From Argyresthia goedartella (lineage: Eukaryota > Arthropoda > Insecta > Lepidoptera > Argyresthiidae): a DNA stretch of 64,000 bases. Numbering within the stretch: the stretch's first letter is position 1; the number at the start of each line of letters is the position of its first letter. Location of the stretch: assembly GCA_949825045.1 (NCBI GenBank), contig OX463820.1, forward strand, positions 6,708,501 through 6,772,500, given 5' to 3'. The notes under the pieces are model-generated. The model saw only the letters and a program-made list of their open reading frames with translations, was not told the DNA's origin and did not search any database. A program made the translations under genes and the position numbers. This document shows, piece by piece, positions 36,396 through 46,531 of this stretch.

Positions 36396-37085
36396 CGGGG
36401 AACTACGTTAATATGAAAAACGTTTTGAGAAGCCGCACCACGGACAGCTAGTCAAGTCAATAAAATTCTTGGAATATACTACCTACATTCATATCTGACT
36501 AAAAGTAAAATCACAGACTGGTTATTGTATATTACTTATGGCGAGATGGAAGACTTTCATAACCCGCTACGATGAGAACTACCAAAATATTGTGTGTTCT
36601 AAGGTGTAGTAAGTTTCAGTTCATTCTGTTTAGATGAGTATAATTCAATTTAAACCTATTTTTACTTATTTATAAAGTTTGTTCAAAATTATATCTATCT
36701 AGACTTTTTGTAAAATTTAGGTCCTAAGTTTATGAATGAATGAATGAATAAATGGTGCTTCTCCAGCCAGGGTTCTAAACCTGTTCCGGTCTTTCGGCCG
36801 GCATACCAGAGGGCACAAGTTTTGAGGGGGGGCGGAATGACCTGTAGGAGGAGAAGGATAGTGAATTCAATCGACCGACTCTTCAGCCTGAAGCCAATTT
36901 GGATATGTGGAATGGGGAGGATATGGGATTTGGAGAGCAGCTGTTGTTTTCTTCAAGTTCTTGTTTTCCTTCTTTTTTCAGTTATTGTTATTAGTTGAGT
37001 TTCCTGATTCGTGTGCGTTTGGGTTATCCAGTAAGTTCCCAGTTTCGCTTTCGCTCTCTGTTTCTGGAATACGGTATATTTGCCT

Positions 37086-37744
37086 CTAGGCCATCCTGAC
37101 TTCGTCCCTGTTGTGTGATGATTCTGTCCAGTAACTGTGTTCTTCACCGTAGTATTTGATGTCATGCTTAAGGAATTCATTCCAGGTGTATATAAGTCGG
37201 CCGACTTTCTTCTTCCTTGCTTCGTATATGAATGGAGCGTGTAGTAAGTGCTGTTGTGGGCGTCGCAGAATATGTATTGTAACACATCCGGTGGTTTTTG
37301 ATTCATTTGGTTATCGTTTTGCCCTGTAGTCAGTCATGAATTTTGTGGTATCTTGGATAGCTTCTGGCGTTCTCAAACATGTCTCTGAGGATCAGGCGTT
37401 CATATTTTCTTAGTCAAGAACTGACTTTCAACTGTTTGCTTTAGTGAGGGTTGCCGCTTTTTGCCCGTATTTTATAAACAGTGCAATGACCAATTTGTAA
37501 ATCAGGCGCACTATATTCCAGTCCATGTTGGATTTCTTTATAAAATGCATTAGGGCCTTGGAATTGCATATGGCTTGCCGGCACCTCTTTTTTATTGTGT
37601 CCTATGTCCTGCCGTAATATATGTGTCGAGATATTTGATTTCGTTTACGGTTCGTATTGGAACTCCGTCCAATACACTGGTTGTTTATGGGGTCTCTTAT
37701 AAGAATTTTCGTCTTTCTACTTTTAAGTTTGCCATGAGCATTTC
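37086..37744 (-). pseudogene. OTU-type LINE copy A: reverse transcriptase C-terminal part
   Basis: Minus-strand translation, several stops and shifts: MLMANLKVERRKFL and VLDGVPIRTVNEIKYLDTY (palm to thumb, about 37755-37640), RRCRQAIC (about 37580), a connecting region, then KKKVGRLIYTWNEFLKHDIK ... NRDEVRMA ending at TAG 37086-37088. The VLDGVPI...EIKYL and final tryptophan/NRDxxR motifs are typical of non-LTR reverse transcriptases. In the minus direction it continues the element whose OTU and endonuclease parts lie at 38253-38918; the 37752-38245 insertion separates them. Confidence 0.75.
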
Positions 37745-37751
37745 TCCGATG

Positions 37752-38245
37752 ATATTTAATTATTCACTTTTAGCTACTCCGCGGCATAGCAGCGCTGCGT
37801 ATAAACGCTCTTTCAGGTTGCGGGCGGTCCGACTCTGGAACGCACCTCTTTGCACTATAAGAGACAGTCCGACTCTTTTTTCTTTTAAGAAACATATCAA
37901 AGAGCACTACCTGTCTCTTTCGTAAAAGTTATTGTATTTATATTATTATATGTAAAGTTTGTGTATATATCGGTAATTATTTCGTATTTTCTATCTGTAT
38001 TTTACAGATATTTTAATTTATTCCTAGGCATTTTAGTTATAGTAATTATTGTGCAAGGCCTACCCTTTTATGATAGCAATTCCTGTAATGCCTTGTTTTG
38101 CTGGAAGAAATCTCTTTTTAGAGACAAGCTCGCCCTTGTACATGCATTTTCTTTTGATGTAACTTTTACAATATTTGTGTGCAATATTGTGAAGGAGGTT
38201 TGTTCCTATAATTTCCTTTTTCCTGTATTTCTTTATAGCGTCTTG
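37752..38245 (+). mobile_element. 5'-truncated LINE nested in the OTU element
   Basis: Flanked by TCCGATG at 37745-37751 and 38246-38252, a 7-bp target duplication. The plus-strand frame to 37925 encodes the last 50-odd residues of a reverse-transcriptase protein (YKRSFRLRAVRLWNAPLCTI ... FKKHIKEHYL). A 3' UTR with GAAGAAATCTCTTTTTAGAGACAAG follows. It lies opposite to, and interrupts, the minus-strand OTU element. Confidence 0.8.
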
Positions 38246-38252
38246 TCCGATG

Positions 38253-38918
38253 CGAGCATACAAATACCAGAGATAGTGTTTTGACATATGTATCATGTTT
38301 GTTTCCTGTTTAAAGGGTATGTGTATGTTTCTGTTAGTCAATTCCGCATCAATGTTGAATCTTTTAGTTATTTCGGCGCATCCTCTAACGTTCCAAGTAG
38401 CAATGCGCATACGCTCGCATGTGACTTGTGGTTTAAATATGGGGCTGTTTCGTATCATCGTATATCCGGTGTTGTCTGGGATGTCTTCTGTTGATGTTAT
38501 GGTTGGCCCTGAGGAGGTCATGGGTGTTGCATTAAGTATTGGGGAAAGTATGGTGTTATCAGTTTGGTTATCGGTTGCTTGATCCGTGGGTAAATTTGGC
38601 GATTCAAGCAAGTTTACGCTGTCGTAGTGGTGTCCTGTGCCGTTGAGGTTGATAGATTTCACTGCATCCGCTGGATTCTTGGGCGTGAATGTGAGCGATG
38701 GTGTATTTTGCTGGTGGATTGTTACGTTAACTAGAAAGTATTCGGCAGCTGGTATTATAATCTCCTCTCCAGCTCAAGTACCGTAATTGCGCAGATTTTC
38801 AATGTTGAGTTGTTGAGGATTTCAGGCTCAGTGATTGCGAGCTTTGTTCTGTTCATCGCCGGTGACAGCAATTGCGGTGAATAGGCAGTTACCATCTCAG
38901 CATTGGTAAGGCTTCCAT
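38253..38918 (-). pseudogene. OTU-type LINE copy A: decayed OTU protease domain, linker and endonuclease start
   Basis: From the ATG at 38916-38918, after a 1-nt shift the OTU nucleophile block RDGNCLFTAIA appears. GEEIIIPAAEYFLVNVTIHQQ follows, then GHHYDSVN, the conserved C-terminal histidine block. The middle is damaged by stops. A Thr/Asn/Asp-rich linker leads to MRIATWNVRGCAE (from 38410), the N-terminus of an APE-type endonuclease with the conserved WNVRG, and QETNM. The rest of the endonuclease and most of the reverse transcriptase are deleted; the frame then runs into the RT remnant at 37744. Confidence 0.78.
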
Positions 38919-39640
38919 TAGGTCATCTTCTTGGGATTTTGTTGAAAGAAAGAACTTAGAGATAGCGTGATTTATTTTAACTACCTTTGTCTTTGTCGAT
39001 CTGTTAATCGTAGTTAACAGATCGTACGGGTTGCGATTGTCAAAGTTTGTGCGTATCTTCGTGCGCCCTTATTCTCGTTAGCCGCTTAGGACAAAAAGTC
39101 TCCGATTTTATTGTTGTTATTGTTCATCAGTGGAAGTCTGTTGTTAATTGCCTGTTTTCTGGAAGATGGTGAAATGATCCTTTTATGATGTGCAATTGTT
39201 GGCTGTTTCTCGCTATTTCTCAGAATATGCAGTTATATAGTAGACGGGCTTGCATTATTGTTTTATTTTTGTAGGCTTGTCGGACCGGATAAAGTTAGAA
39301 ATAGTTAAGTTTTGTATTACTGTTATTGGGTAGGTTCCTGCCTAGCTTTGTATTTAGGTATACCTATCTCCTACCTACTAGTACGGCACTGTGCCTGTGG
39401 GATAGTTTGGAGTTGGCGTAGTAATTTGAAGAGAGCGTGGTATCTGTTTATGAAATGGTATTTAGCATTACGAAGGGGGTTACCTGCCAGATATAGAGTT
39501 TGTTTTGCCTTTTGATCTGAGTTAGGGCTATCATAATCGCAGCGATCTCACCAGGTTGTTGCTCAGATAGTGAGACTCATTGCACTGATATCACCTACTT
39601 CAATTCACTTCATTAGTGCATATTAGTTAGGTCCGTGACT
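38919..39640 (-). mobile_element. OTU-type LINE copy A leader (5' UTR)
   Basis: Non-coding. The block TTTCTGGAAGATGGTGAAATGATCC (39160-39184) corresponds to TTTCTGGGAATTTGGTGAGATGGCC upstream of copy B (40621-40646), so both copies share a long leader. The outer boundary is not defined. Confidence 0.55.
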
Positions 39641-39840
39641 CGGGTCGAGGTTCAGTTCGTGAACAAGGCCCTAAAGATGAAGTACCCGGTTGTATCTGAC
39701 CCGGCGGAGGGGGATGCATGTGTTTGTGGCGTGTGAGTGTATGTGTCGGTACGGTAAGTATCAAAGTCACTGGTCATCTTATCTTGAGTTGTGCATTTTG
39801 GGTAGGCCGGGGGAAGGTGTTTAGATTTACCGCTATCATA

Positions 39841-40353
39841 TTACCTGTTTTTGGGGCGGGTGGAACTTGAGTGTACTTTGGTTGTCGCGCTGTATTTTGG
39901 TATGGGAAAAGTGAGATGCTGTAGATTTGACTGGTTGTTGATTACATTTTGGGGCTCTATTATGTATGCGCTGTCGTAGTGGCTGTCGGAAAAGGTCAAG
40001 TTGATAGTTCCGACTGCGTTATATTCTTGTTGGGGGCTATATACGATTGATGGGTCATTTTGTTGATGGATCGCTACACTTATTACGTAGAACTCCGCGG
40101 CTGCTATGATAATTTCTTCACCTCCCCACGTCCCCTGTATGTGGAGATTTTTTATGTACTCAGTGAAAACTTCTGGGTTTGGTGCGTCGATCGCAAGTTT
40201 GACGCGTGGATAATTGCTGTTAGCTTCCACGTATCTAGCTAAGTTGCTTCTGATGTGGGTATGGTTGAATGTCGCTCCAAACAGATGGTTGATTTGGTCT
40301 GCAATTGCATGGAACAGGCAGTTTCCATCTCTGGGCATTGGTAGAGTTTCCAT
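39841..40353 (-). CDS. OTU cysteine protease encoded by retroelement copy B
   Basis: An intact 170-residue frame, ATG at 40351-40353 to TAA at 39841-39843. OTU-family deubiquitinase fold: catalytic Asp/Cys block PRDGNCLFHAIADQI at residues 7-21 with Cys at 12, the central WGGEEIIIAAAEFY motif, and SHYDSAYI with the catalytic His near residue 125. The tail is Ser/Asn-rich. It aligns along its length with the decayed OTU part of copy A, where the same domain sits in front of an APE endonuclease, so it is read as the N-terminal protease of a non-LTR retroelement and not a host gene. Downstream (39840-39650) no stop-free continuation into an endonuclease is recognised, so copy B is either truncated or has lost the remainder. 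Confidence 0.82.
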   Translation of the reverse strand: METLPMPRDGNCLFHAIADQINHLFGATFNHTHIRSNLARYVEANSNYPRVKLAIDAPNPEVFTEYIKNLHIQGTWGGEEIIIAAAEFYVISVAIHQQNDPSIVYSPQQEYNAVGTINLTFSDSHYDSAYIIEPQNVINNQSNLQHLTFPIPKYSATTKVHSSSTRPKNR

Positions 40354-40999
40354 TGTAAGATATTACTACAGGAGAGAGCCTCGTGCTGTTTTAGCTAATA
40401 TGAATGTGTATGTGGGTTGTTTCTAAGAGGTGTGCGGCCGGTATAATGAGAGACGCTGTTTGGCCTTTTACGATTTTTTTTTATTCTAATGTTTCCCGGT
40501 ATTTCCAAGATGGGCTGACACCATAGAATGGGTGAAAGATGTGTGAGGGAACGTTGTGGGCCTTTTGTGCTTCGAAGCTTTTCAATTGTTCCTAAATAGC
40601 AGTCAATTGTTTTGTCTAGTTTCTGGGAATTTGGTGAGATGGCCTTTTTATGGCATGCACGTGTTTAGTTTTTGTTTATAGTCGGGTTTAGTATATTTGC
40701 AGTTTAGCTACGTAAAAATAATTCTAGGATTGTTAAGTTTTGGGTTGGCTTATTCACAGAGTTTCAGGGTTTAGTGGAAGGTTATTGTTAATGACTGTTT
40801 TGAATGGTCTTTCGAAGATGAGGAGAAAAGAAATCTCGAGGAGAATTATCTCGAATTTATTTTCAGGCAAAGCAATATAAGTGTATGTAGCTATAATAAT
40901 GTTTTATTAGTTGATTTTGATATTGCGTAGGTAGGGCATTGTTATATCCTGCCTTCATAGGCAGGATATAACAATTCCCACCTATAAATGTGATTATGC
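40354..40999 (-). mobile_element. leader of OTU element copy B, up to BEL-2
   Basis: Shares blocks with the copy A leader. Contains a perfect hairpin with 16-bp arms at 40938-40953 and 40960-40975 (loop TTCATA) next to the BEL-2 insertion. Confidence 0.55.
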
Positions 41000-41243
41000 T
41001 GTTGTGAATTGAGCTAATTTATTTTTGAAGATTTGGGCAGAAGAAAGAAAACACTCCTTTGCACACGTATTAGATTTATCTATTGAGAAAGAGCATTCAA
41101 GAACGCCTGTCACTTGTTACAGAGCAACATTCGCAGTAATTGTAAACACGTTTACACAGGCGTCGGTAATTTTAATGTATGTACTAACATTTAACAATAA
41201 CTTAAATTAACTAGGACTTATATATAGGCTTCATTTCTGAACA
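41000..41243 (-). repeat. BEL-2 3' LTR
   Basis: 244 bp, TGTTG...GAACA on the plus strand; identical by eye to 47196-47439. The gag-pol stop codon (41231-41233) lies 13 bp inside it. Confidence 0.95.
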
Positions 41244-44200
41244 TGCCCCCCGACGTTGAAAGACGCGCTTTCAACAGAAACGTCATCGAGAGGTAACGGA
41301 CAAATTTTGCTGAAAGATCTTCTCACAACACCTCCTGTAGTCTTAATGTCTGCTACTCTGCAAACTCCGTCGGCTCCAGGATGAATGGCTGTTATACGCC
41401 CCAGTCGCCACTTCAAGGGTGGAAGATTGTCCTCCTTTATTAAAACTAAGGCATTTAGTTTGAGAGGGTAGTTTGAAGTCTTCCATTTTGTCCTTTGCTG
41501 CAATTCTGACACGTACTCTGACGACCATCTGGACCAAAACTGTTGGCGCAAGTGTTCAATCCTTTCATATCGTGCCAAGTGATCGTAAGAGTGGCCTGTG
41601 AGATCTCGTGTCGGCAAACTGGTGATTGGACGTCCGATCAGAAAGTGTCCGGGAGTCAGTGGATACATGTCGTCGGGATCCGATGATAAGGGAGTGATGG
41701 GTCGCGAGTTCAAGATTGCTTCAATCTGGACCAACGTGCTATAAAGCTCTTCATATGTAAGTTTACAATTACCCAGTACTCGTTGTAAATGATATTTTAT
41801 AGACTTTACGCCGGCTTCCCAGAGACCACCAAAATGAGGGGAGTAAGAAGGAATGAAGTGAAATTCTGTGCCTTCACTGGCTCCAGCTTCCGCAAGCAAG
41901 TTACAGTTTTCCTTCAAGAATTTAGAAAGCTCATTATAAGCTCCCACGAATGAGGTGCCATTATCTGAGAAGATATCCACCGGTTTTCCTCTCCGCGACA
42001 TGAACCTACGCAATGCTTGTAAATAACAGCTACTTGTTAAATCACCCACCAATTCAATATGGACTGCCTTTGTGGCGAAGCATATGAATATAGCGATGTA
42101 GACCTTTACCAGTCTACAACCTCGACCTTGACGATTCGCGGACAGAATAGGACCAGCGTAATCCACGCCCACGCTTTCAAAGGGATGACCTCCTGATTCA
42201 AGTCGCTGCTGCGGTAAATTTCCCATTAACGGTGCCACTACTTGACCTTTCATACGGTGACACACTACGCACGCATGATAACAAGTTTTTGCTAAGTTGC
42301 GGCCACCAATAGGCCAGTACATATTTCTTATTGTGGCTAACAGTAATTGAGGACCGGCATGCATTTGTTTTTTGTGTTCATAATTAAACAGTAATTTTGT
42401 AAATCGATGATTGGACTGTAATACTATAGGATGTTTTTTATCATATGTAAATGTTGAATTCTCTAAACGCCCTCCCACACGAATTAAGTTGTCTTTATCT
42501 AAAAATACATTAAGTTTTAGTAAGCTACTACCTTTAGGCAGCTGTTTTTGATTTATTAATAATTCGTACTCAGGAAAGGATTCTTGTTGAGAGATTTTTA
42601 TTATTAGTTTTAAGGATCTATTTAATTCATCTTTAGTTACAATTAATTTATTTATGATTTGCTTTTTACACAAATTGATGAATTTTTGTATATAGGCTAC
42701 TGTTCGAATCAATCTTGTATAGTTCGAGAAGCGGTTGAAATCTATAATGACATTTGTCTGAAGTGTTTGCGATTTATTCACATAAAGTGATACTTCAGAT
42801 TTCAACTCAGGTAGCGTGCAACTATTTTTCGAGATGGCAGGCCATTCTGATTCATTTTGAATCAAAAATGATGGACCTGTCCACCACAGTTTGATAGAAG
42901 TAATCAATTTCACGTCTACTCCGCGAGAAATGAGATCAGCAGGATTACTATGAGTTGGCACATGTCTCCAATTGTGACTGCCAGTCTTGTCCAAAATTTC
43001 TGCTACACGGTTGCGAACAAATGGCTGAAGTTTTATAGGGAGCATCTTTAGCCAGCCTAAAACGATCATTGAGTCGGTCCAGAAAGTGACTTGACCGACA
43101 ACAATACCACGAAGTGAATTGGTTATCATTTCATAGATACGAGCGGCAACGAGTGCAGCACATAGTTCGAGCCTAGGTATCGTGGTCGGTTTTAATGGAG
43201 CTACACGACTTTTAGCAAAGAGTAGTCGTACCCAAACTTCGCCGCTCTCATTAAATGTGCGAACATATGCACAGGCCCCGTATGCTCGTTCAGAGGCATC
43301 GGCAAATATGTGTAAGTCAAACCTACGATAACCATTACACGTTACCATTCTAGGTACATTTAAATCATTTAGGGTTGCCAAACTCGTTAAGATGTCAGCC
43401 CATTCTTTACTAATTGTTGGTGGTATCTGTTGATCCCAATCAAGTTTTTCCAGCCACAGCTTTTGTAAAAGCATTTTCATGTTGATGACGCAAGGTGCTA
43501 ATAAACCGAGAGGGTCAAATATTTGGGATATCGTAGACAGTATATCACGCTTGGTATTTTTATTGCTGATGAACTCTTTAATAGGGAACTGAAAATTATC
43601 TTTATTTGTGTCCCATGCAAGACCTAAAATTTTGCTTGAGTTCGCAGCACTACTGATATCCAAATTGACTCTTGTTGATGGCATATCTGACGCTAATTGG
43701 GGGTCATTAGACTTCCATTTACGCAAATTCATTCCGGCAGACGCAAGCTCCTGAGTGACCCCTTTGCGTATTTCAAGGGCTTCAGCTTTAGTAAAAGTGC
43801 CGGTAACAAGATCGTCCACGTAAAAATCTTTCATGATGACGTCAGACATCCTTTTATCATTGCACTCGACACCTATTTGTTTTAAAACTCTCGTAGCAAG
43901 AAATGGTGCGCTGGCCGTACCATAAGTCACCGTGTTTAATTCATACACAGTCGGACTCTCATCGTTGGGGTTTTTTCGCCACAGTATTTTTTGTAAATAC
44001 CTATCATTTTTGTTTACCATTACGCAACGATACATTTTCTCCACGTCTGCAGTCAGAACGTATGTATACATTCTGAAACGCAAAAGTAAAGAGATCAAGT
44101 TGTCTTGTACAGTGGGGCCCACCATTTGAATGTCGTTTGATGACATCCTTGACGTGGTGGGGCTACTGGCGTTGAACACTACTCTTAATTTTGTGGTAGA

Positions 44201-46531
44201 ACTACTTTCTCGTAGCACCCCGTGATGCGGTATGTAATAATCGTGAGAGTCAGGGCTGTAGTTGCTTGGTGACATGTGTCCTAAGGCCTCGTATTCAGAC
44301 ATGAAATCGCGGTACATATCATTAAGTTTTGGCTGTGATTTAAGTCTACGTTCAAGAGAAACCAGGCAATGTTCGGCTTTCCTAAACGATTGCCCAAGTA
44401 AATTAGGGTTCCCTTTTAAAGGAATTTGAACGCAGAAACGGCCATCTTCTTGTCGGGTTGTATTTTTTATAAAATGTTCTTCGCATAATTTCTCTTCTGG
44501 AGAGTAATCTGTCATTTGAGGGCACACTTCTTCAAGCTGCCAAAACCGTGTAAGTTGGTCTTGAATGTCAGTGGTTTTGACGAAGTTACATTTAAGCGGA
44601 GTATTACCCGAACTACTCGCATTTTTTAATAAACGCCCCGATACTATCCAGCCAAGCCTAGTTTCTTGCAGAACCGGTTTACCCATACCTAACTTTATGT
44701 GTTGTGATCCTAATAGGTCCCAGAAGATATCAGCACCTAGAATCAAATCAATCGATGCAGGTGAATGAAAGTTTGGATCAGCTAAACACAAATTGGAGGG
44801 TATCTGGATAGTGGCAACGTCCAGTTGTTGAGTCGGTACATTATCAGTGATAGTAGGTAAAACAAAACAACGTAACTTTGTTTTATAATTTTCGTGAAGC
44901 GACTTCATTGTTACGTTGCATACCTTGCCGATGCGTGACGTAATGTTGTTTATACCTACAATGGATTGATCCACATTCATCATAGTCACACCTAATTGGT
45001 TAGACAAATGCTCGGTTATTAAGCAGGCTGTGCTGCCGCTATCTAACAGCGCGCGAGCTATTATCTCGCGATTGTTGTTGTCATACAACTTAACTAATGC
45101 TGTTGATAGTAAAACCTCGCATTCTTGATTGTGACCCGATGGTGTGAGGCTCGCTGAGAGCGTTAAATTAGGAGTCTGTTGCACTATTGAAGCATTGAAT
45201 GACTCAGGTCCCTTTGTCTCATTGACGGACTGAACTGAACTGACTGGAACAGAACTTGACTTTGTTGTACTATTATCTACAACCTGTTTATGATTAGAGA
45301 CATGCACTAATGTGTTATGTTTGCGTTTACATATTTTGCAACCGGGTCTTTTACAACGGTTTGAGAAATGACCCGAGCGCAAACAATTAAAGCATGCCTT
45401 GAATTGGGGCAATTCTGCTAAACGGGCCTCATTGCTTAAAGCAAGAAATTGTGAGCAATTATTAAGGGCATGTTCACCGTTACACTTAGGACATGGCTTG
45501 ACGACAGAACCTCCACTTTCTTGGACAGAAAACAGAGTTTTGATTTTAGGGTTTTGTTTATTATCGTTTATTTGATTTTGATTATGGCTTTTGTTACGAG
45601 ATGATTCTATCGTTTCAATCAAATCTGCGTGGTTTCGCAAGAAGCTCAAGAATATGTCAAACGTGATTGCAGCTTCTTTGTCTAAGCGACCCTTACACTC
45701 TTCCCATTCTCGAAATGTTTTCGCATCAATTTTTTGTGTGATTATATAAATGAGCAGAGTGTCCCACTGATTGACAGGTTCGCCTAGCAATTCTAAAGCA
45801 CGAAGGTTTTTATTTATTTGGTCTGTGAGACGTTTAAGTGCGACTGAGGACTCCTTTGTGATCGCATCGATGTTGAATATCGATGAAATATGATTTTGTA
45901 TCAACAACCTTTTATTATCGTAGCGGTCACACAGAAGTTTCCACGCAACAGAATAGCCACTAGCCGAGAATTCAATCGACTGTATTACCACAGCAGCGGA
46001 ACCCTCTAACGATGCCCTAAGGTAGTGGAATTTATTTATTGGGTCAATATCGTCAACAGAATCGATCAGACTGGAAAAGGTATCTCTGAATTCCAACCAC
46101 TGATCATAAGAACCATTAAACTTTGGCAGTGAAATTGTAGGCAATTTAACAAGTCTTGGTTTTTTCATTTGTGCGGTTGTAATACAGGAATTCGATTCGT
46201 CATCCTGTGATGATTGTTTATTATGAGATCTAAGATAATCCTGTGCCCGAGCGAGCAATTTAAAGTAAAGATTTTCGAACTCCGATCGTTCTTCAGTTGT
46301 GTAATTTTTCTCCAAACATTCGATCGTTAACTGCACCTCATCGAATTTGTTATATAGCTCTTCAAACTTAGCTGTCCGTAACTGTAACTCGCCTGCCTCT
46401 GCCGAAGTCAATGATGAATCACTGACTTTAGTCATAAAGGACTTAAATGTAGTCAGTTGCCCTTTATAGCTAGCACGTTTTCTGACTAACTGCTCCATGT
46501 CCTCAAGTTCTGGCGCTTTCTGGGTAGCCAT
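41231..46531 (-). CDS. BEL-2 Gag-Pol polyprotein, 1766 aa, intact
   Basis: ATG at 46529-46531 (an in-frame TTG lies 30 nt upstream, but the ATG is the natural start) to TGA at 41231-41233 with no break. Residues 1-330: Gag, with the PKFNGSYDQWLEFRDTF motif (DUF1759-like) near 136-152. 347-410: cysteine-rich zinc knuckles (CPKCNGEHALNNC, CFNCLRSGHFSNRC, CKICKRKH). Protease catalytic DSG at 497-499 and LILGAD at 596-601. Reverse transcriptase 740-1000 with YVDD at 904-907. RNase H with FADAS at 1076-1080 and WTDS at 1151-1154. Integrase zinc region HAGPQ...CVVC at 1391-1424; catalytic D1457, D1523, E1572. A DUF5641-like C-terminal region (about 1660-1750) ends the chain. It would package and copy its RNA in cytoplasmic particles and integrate the cDNA. 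Only one initiation site is needed, so Gag and Pol are made as one chain. Confidence 0.96.
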   Translation of the reverse strand: MATQKAPELEDMEQLVRKRASYKGQLTTFKSFMTKVSDSSLTSAEAGELQLRTAKFEELYNKFDEVQLTIECLEKNYTTEERSEFENLYFKLLARAQDYLRSHNKQSSQDDESNSCITTAQMKKPRLVKLPTISLPKFNGSYDQWLEFRDTFSSLIDSVDDIDPINKFHYLRASLEGSAAVVIQSIEFSASGYSVAWKLLCDRYDNKRLLIQNHISSIFNIDAITKESSVALKRLTDQINKNLRALELLGEPVNQWDTLLIYIITQKIDAKTFREWEECKGRLDKEAAITFDIFLSFLRNHADLIETIESSRNKSHNQNQINDNKQNPKIKTLFSVQESGGSVVKPCPKCNGEHALNNCSQFLALSNEARLAELPQFKACFNCLRSGHFSNRCKRPGCKICKRKHNTLVHVSNHKQVVDNSTTKSSSVPVSSVQSVNETKGPESFNASIVQQTPNLTLSASLTPSGHNQECEVLLSTALVKLYDNNNREIIARALLDSGSTACLITEHLSNQLGVTMMNVDQSIVGINNITSRIGKVCNVTMKSLHENYKTKLRCFVLPTITDNVPTQQLDVATIQIPSNLCLADPNFHSPASIDLILGADIFWDLLGSQHIKLGMGKPVLQETRLGWIVSGRLLKNASSSGNTPLKCNFVKTTDIQDQLTRFWQLEEVCPQMTDYSPEEKLCEEHFIKNTTRQEDGRFCVQIPLKGNPNLLGQSFRKAEHCLVSLERRLKSQPKLNDMYRDFMSEYEALGHMSPSNYSPDSHDYYIPHHGVLRESSSTTKLRVVFNASSPTTSRMSSNDIQMVGPTVQDNLISLLLRFRMYTYVLTADVEKMYRCVMVNKNDRYLQKILWRKNPNDESPTVYELNTVTYGTASAPFLATRVLKQIGVECNDKRMSDVIMKDFYVDDLVTGTFTKAEALEIRKGVTQELASAGMNLRKWKSNDPQLASDMPSTRVNLDISSAANSSKILGLAWDTNKDNFQFPIKEFISNKNTKRDILSTISQIFDPLGLLAPCVINMKMLLQKLWLEKLDWDQQIPPTISKEWADILTSLATLNDLNVPRMVTCNGYRRFDLHIFADASERAYGACAYVRTFNESGEVWVRLLFAKSRVAPLKPTTIPRLELCAALVAARIYEMITNSLRGIVVGQVTFWTDSMIVLGWLKMLPIKLQPFVRNRVAEILDKTGSHNWRHVPTHSNPADLISRGVDVKLITSIKLWWTGPSFLIQNESEWPAISKNSCTLPELKSEVSLYVNKSQTLQTNVIIDFNRFSNYTRLIRTVAYIQKFINLCKKQIINKLIVTKDELNRSLKLIIKISQQESFPEYELLINQKQLPKGSSLLKLNVFLDKDNLIRVGGRLENSTFTYDKKHPIVLQSNHRFTKLLFNYEHKKQMHAGPQLLLATIRNMYWPIGGRNLAKTCYHACVVCHRMKGQVVAPLMGNLPQQRLESGGHPFESVGVDYAGPILSANRQGRGCRLVKVYIAIFICFATKAVHIELVGDLTSSCYLQALRRFMSRRGKPVDIFSDNGTSFVGAYNELSKFLKENCNLLAEAGASEGTEFHFIPSYSPHFGGLWEAGVKSIKYHLQRVLGNCKLTYEELYSTLVQIEAILNSRPITPLSSDPDDMYPLTPGHFLIGRPITSLPTRDLTGHSYDHLARYERIEHLRQQFWSRWSSEYVSELQQRTKWKTSNYPLKLNALVLIKEDNLPPLKWRLGRITAIHPGADGVCRVADIKTTGGVVRRSFSKICPLPLDDVSVESASFNVGGHVQK
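41244..41254 (-). promoter_or_regulatory. BEL-2 polypurine-type tract
   Basis: Minus strand reads CGTCGGGGGGCA directly against the 3' LTR, a short G run in the position of the plus-strand primer. Confidence 0.6.

Noticed and set aside
38288..38582. Plus-strand frames opposite the OTU element
   Set aside because: The minus strand carries the recognisable OTU and endonuclease motifs; the plus frames are shadows.
41025..41210. 61-codon frame repeated at 47221-47406
   Set aside because: It is duplicated only because it lies in the BEL-2 LTRs and lacks domain features.
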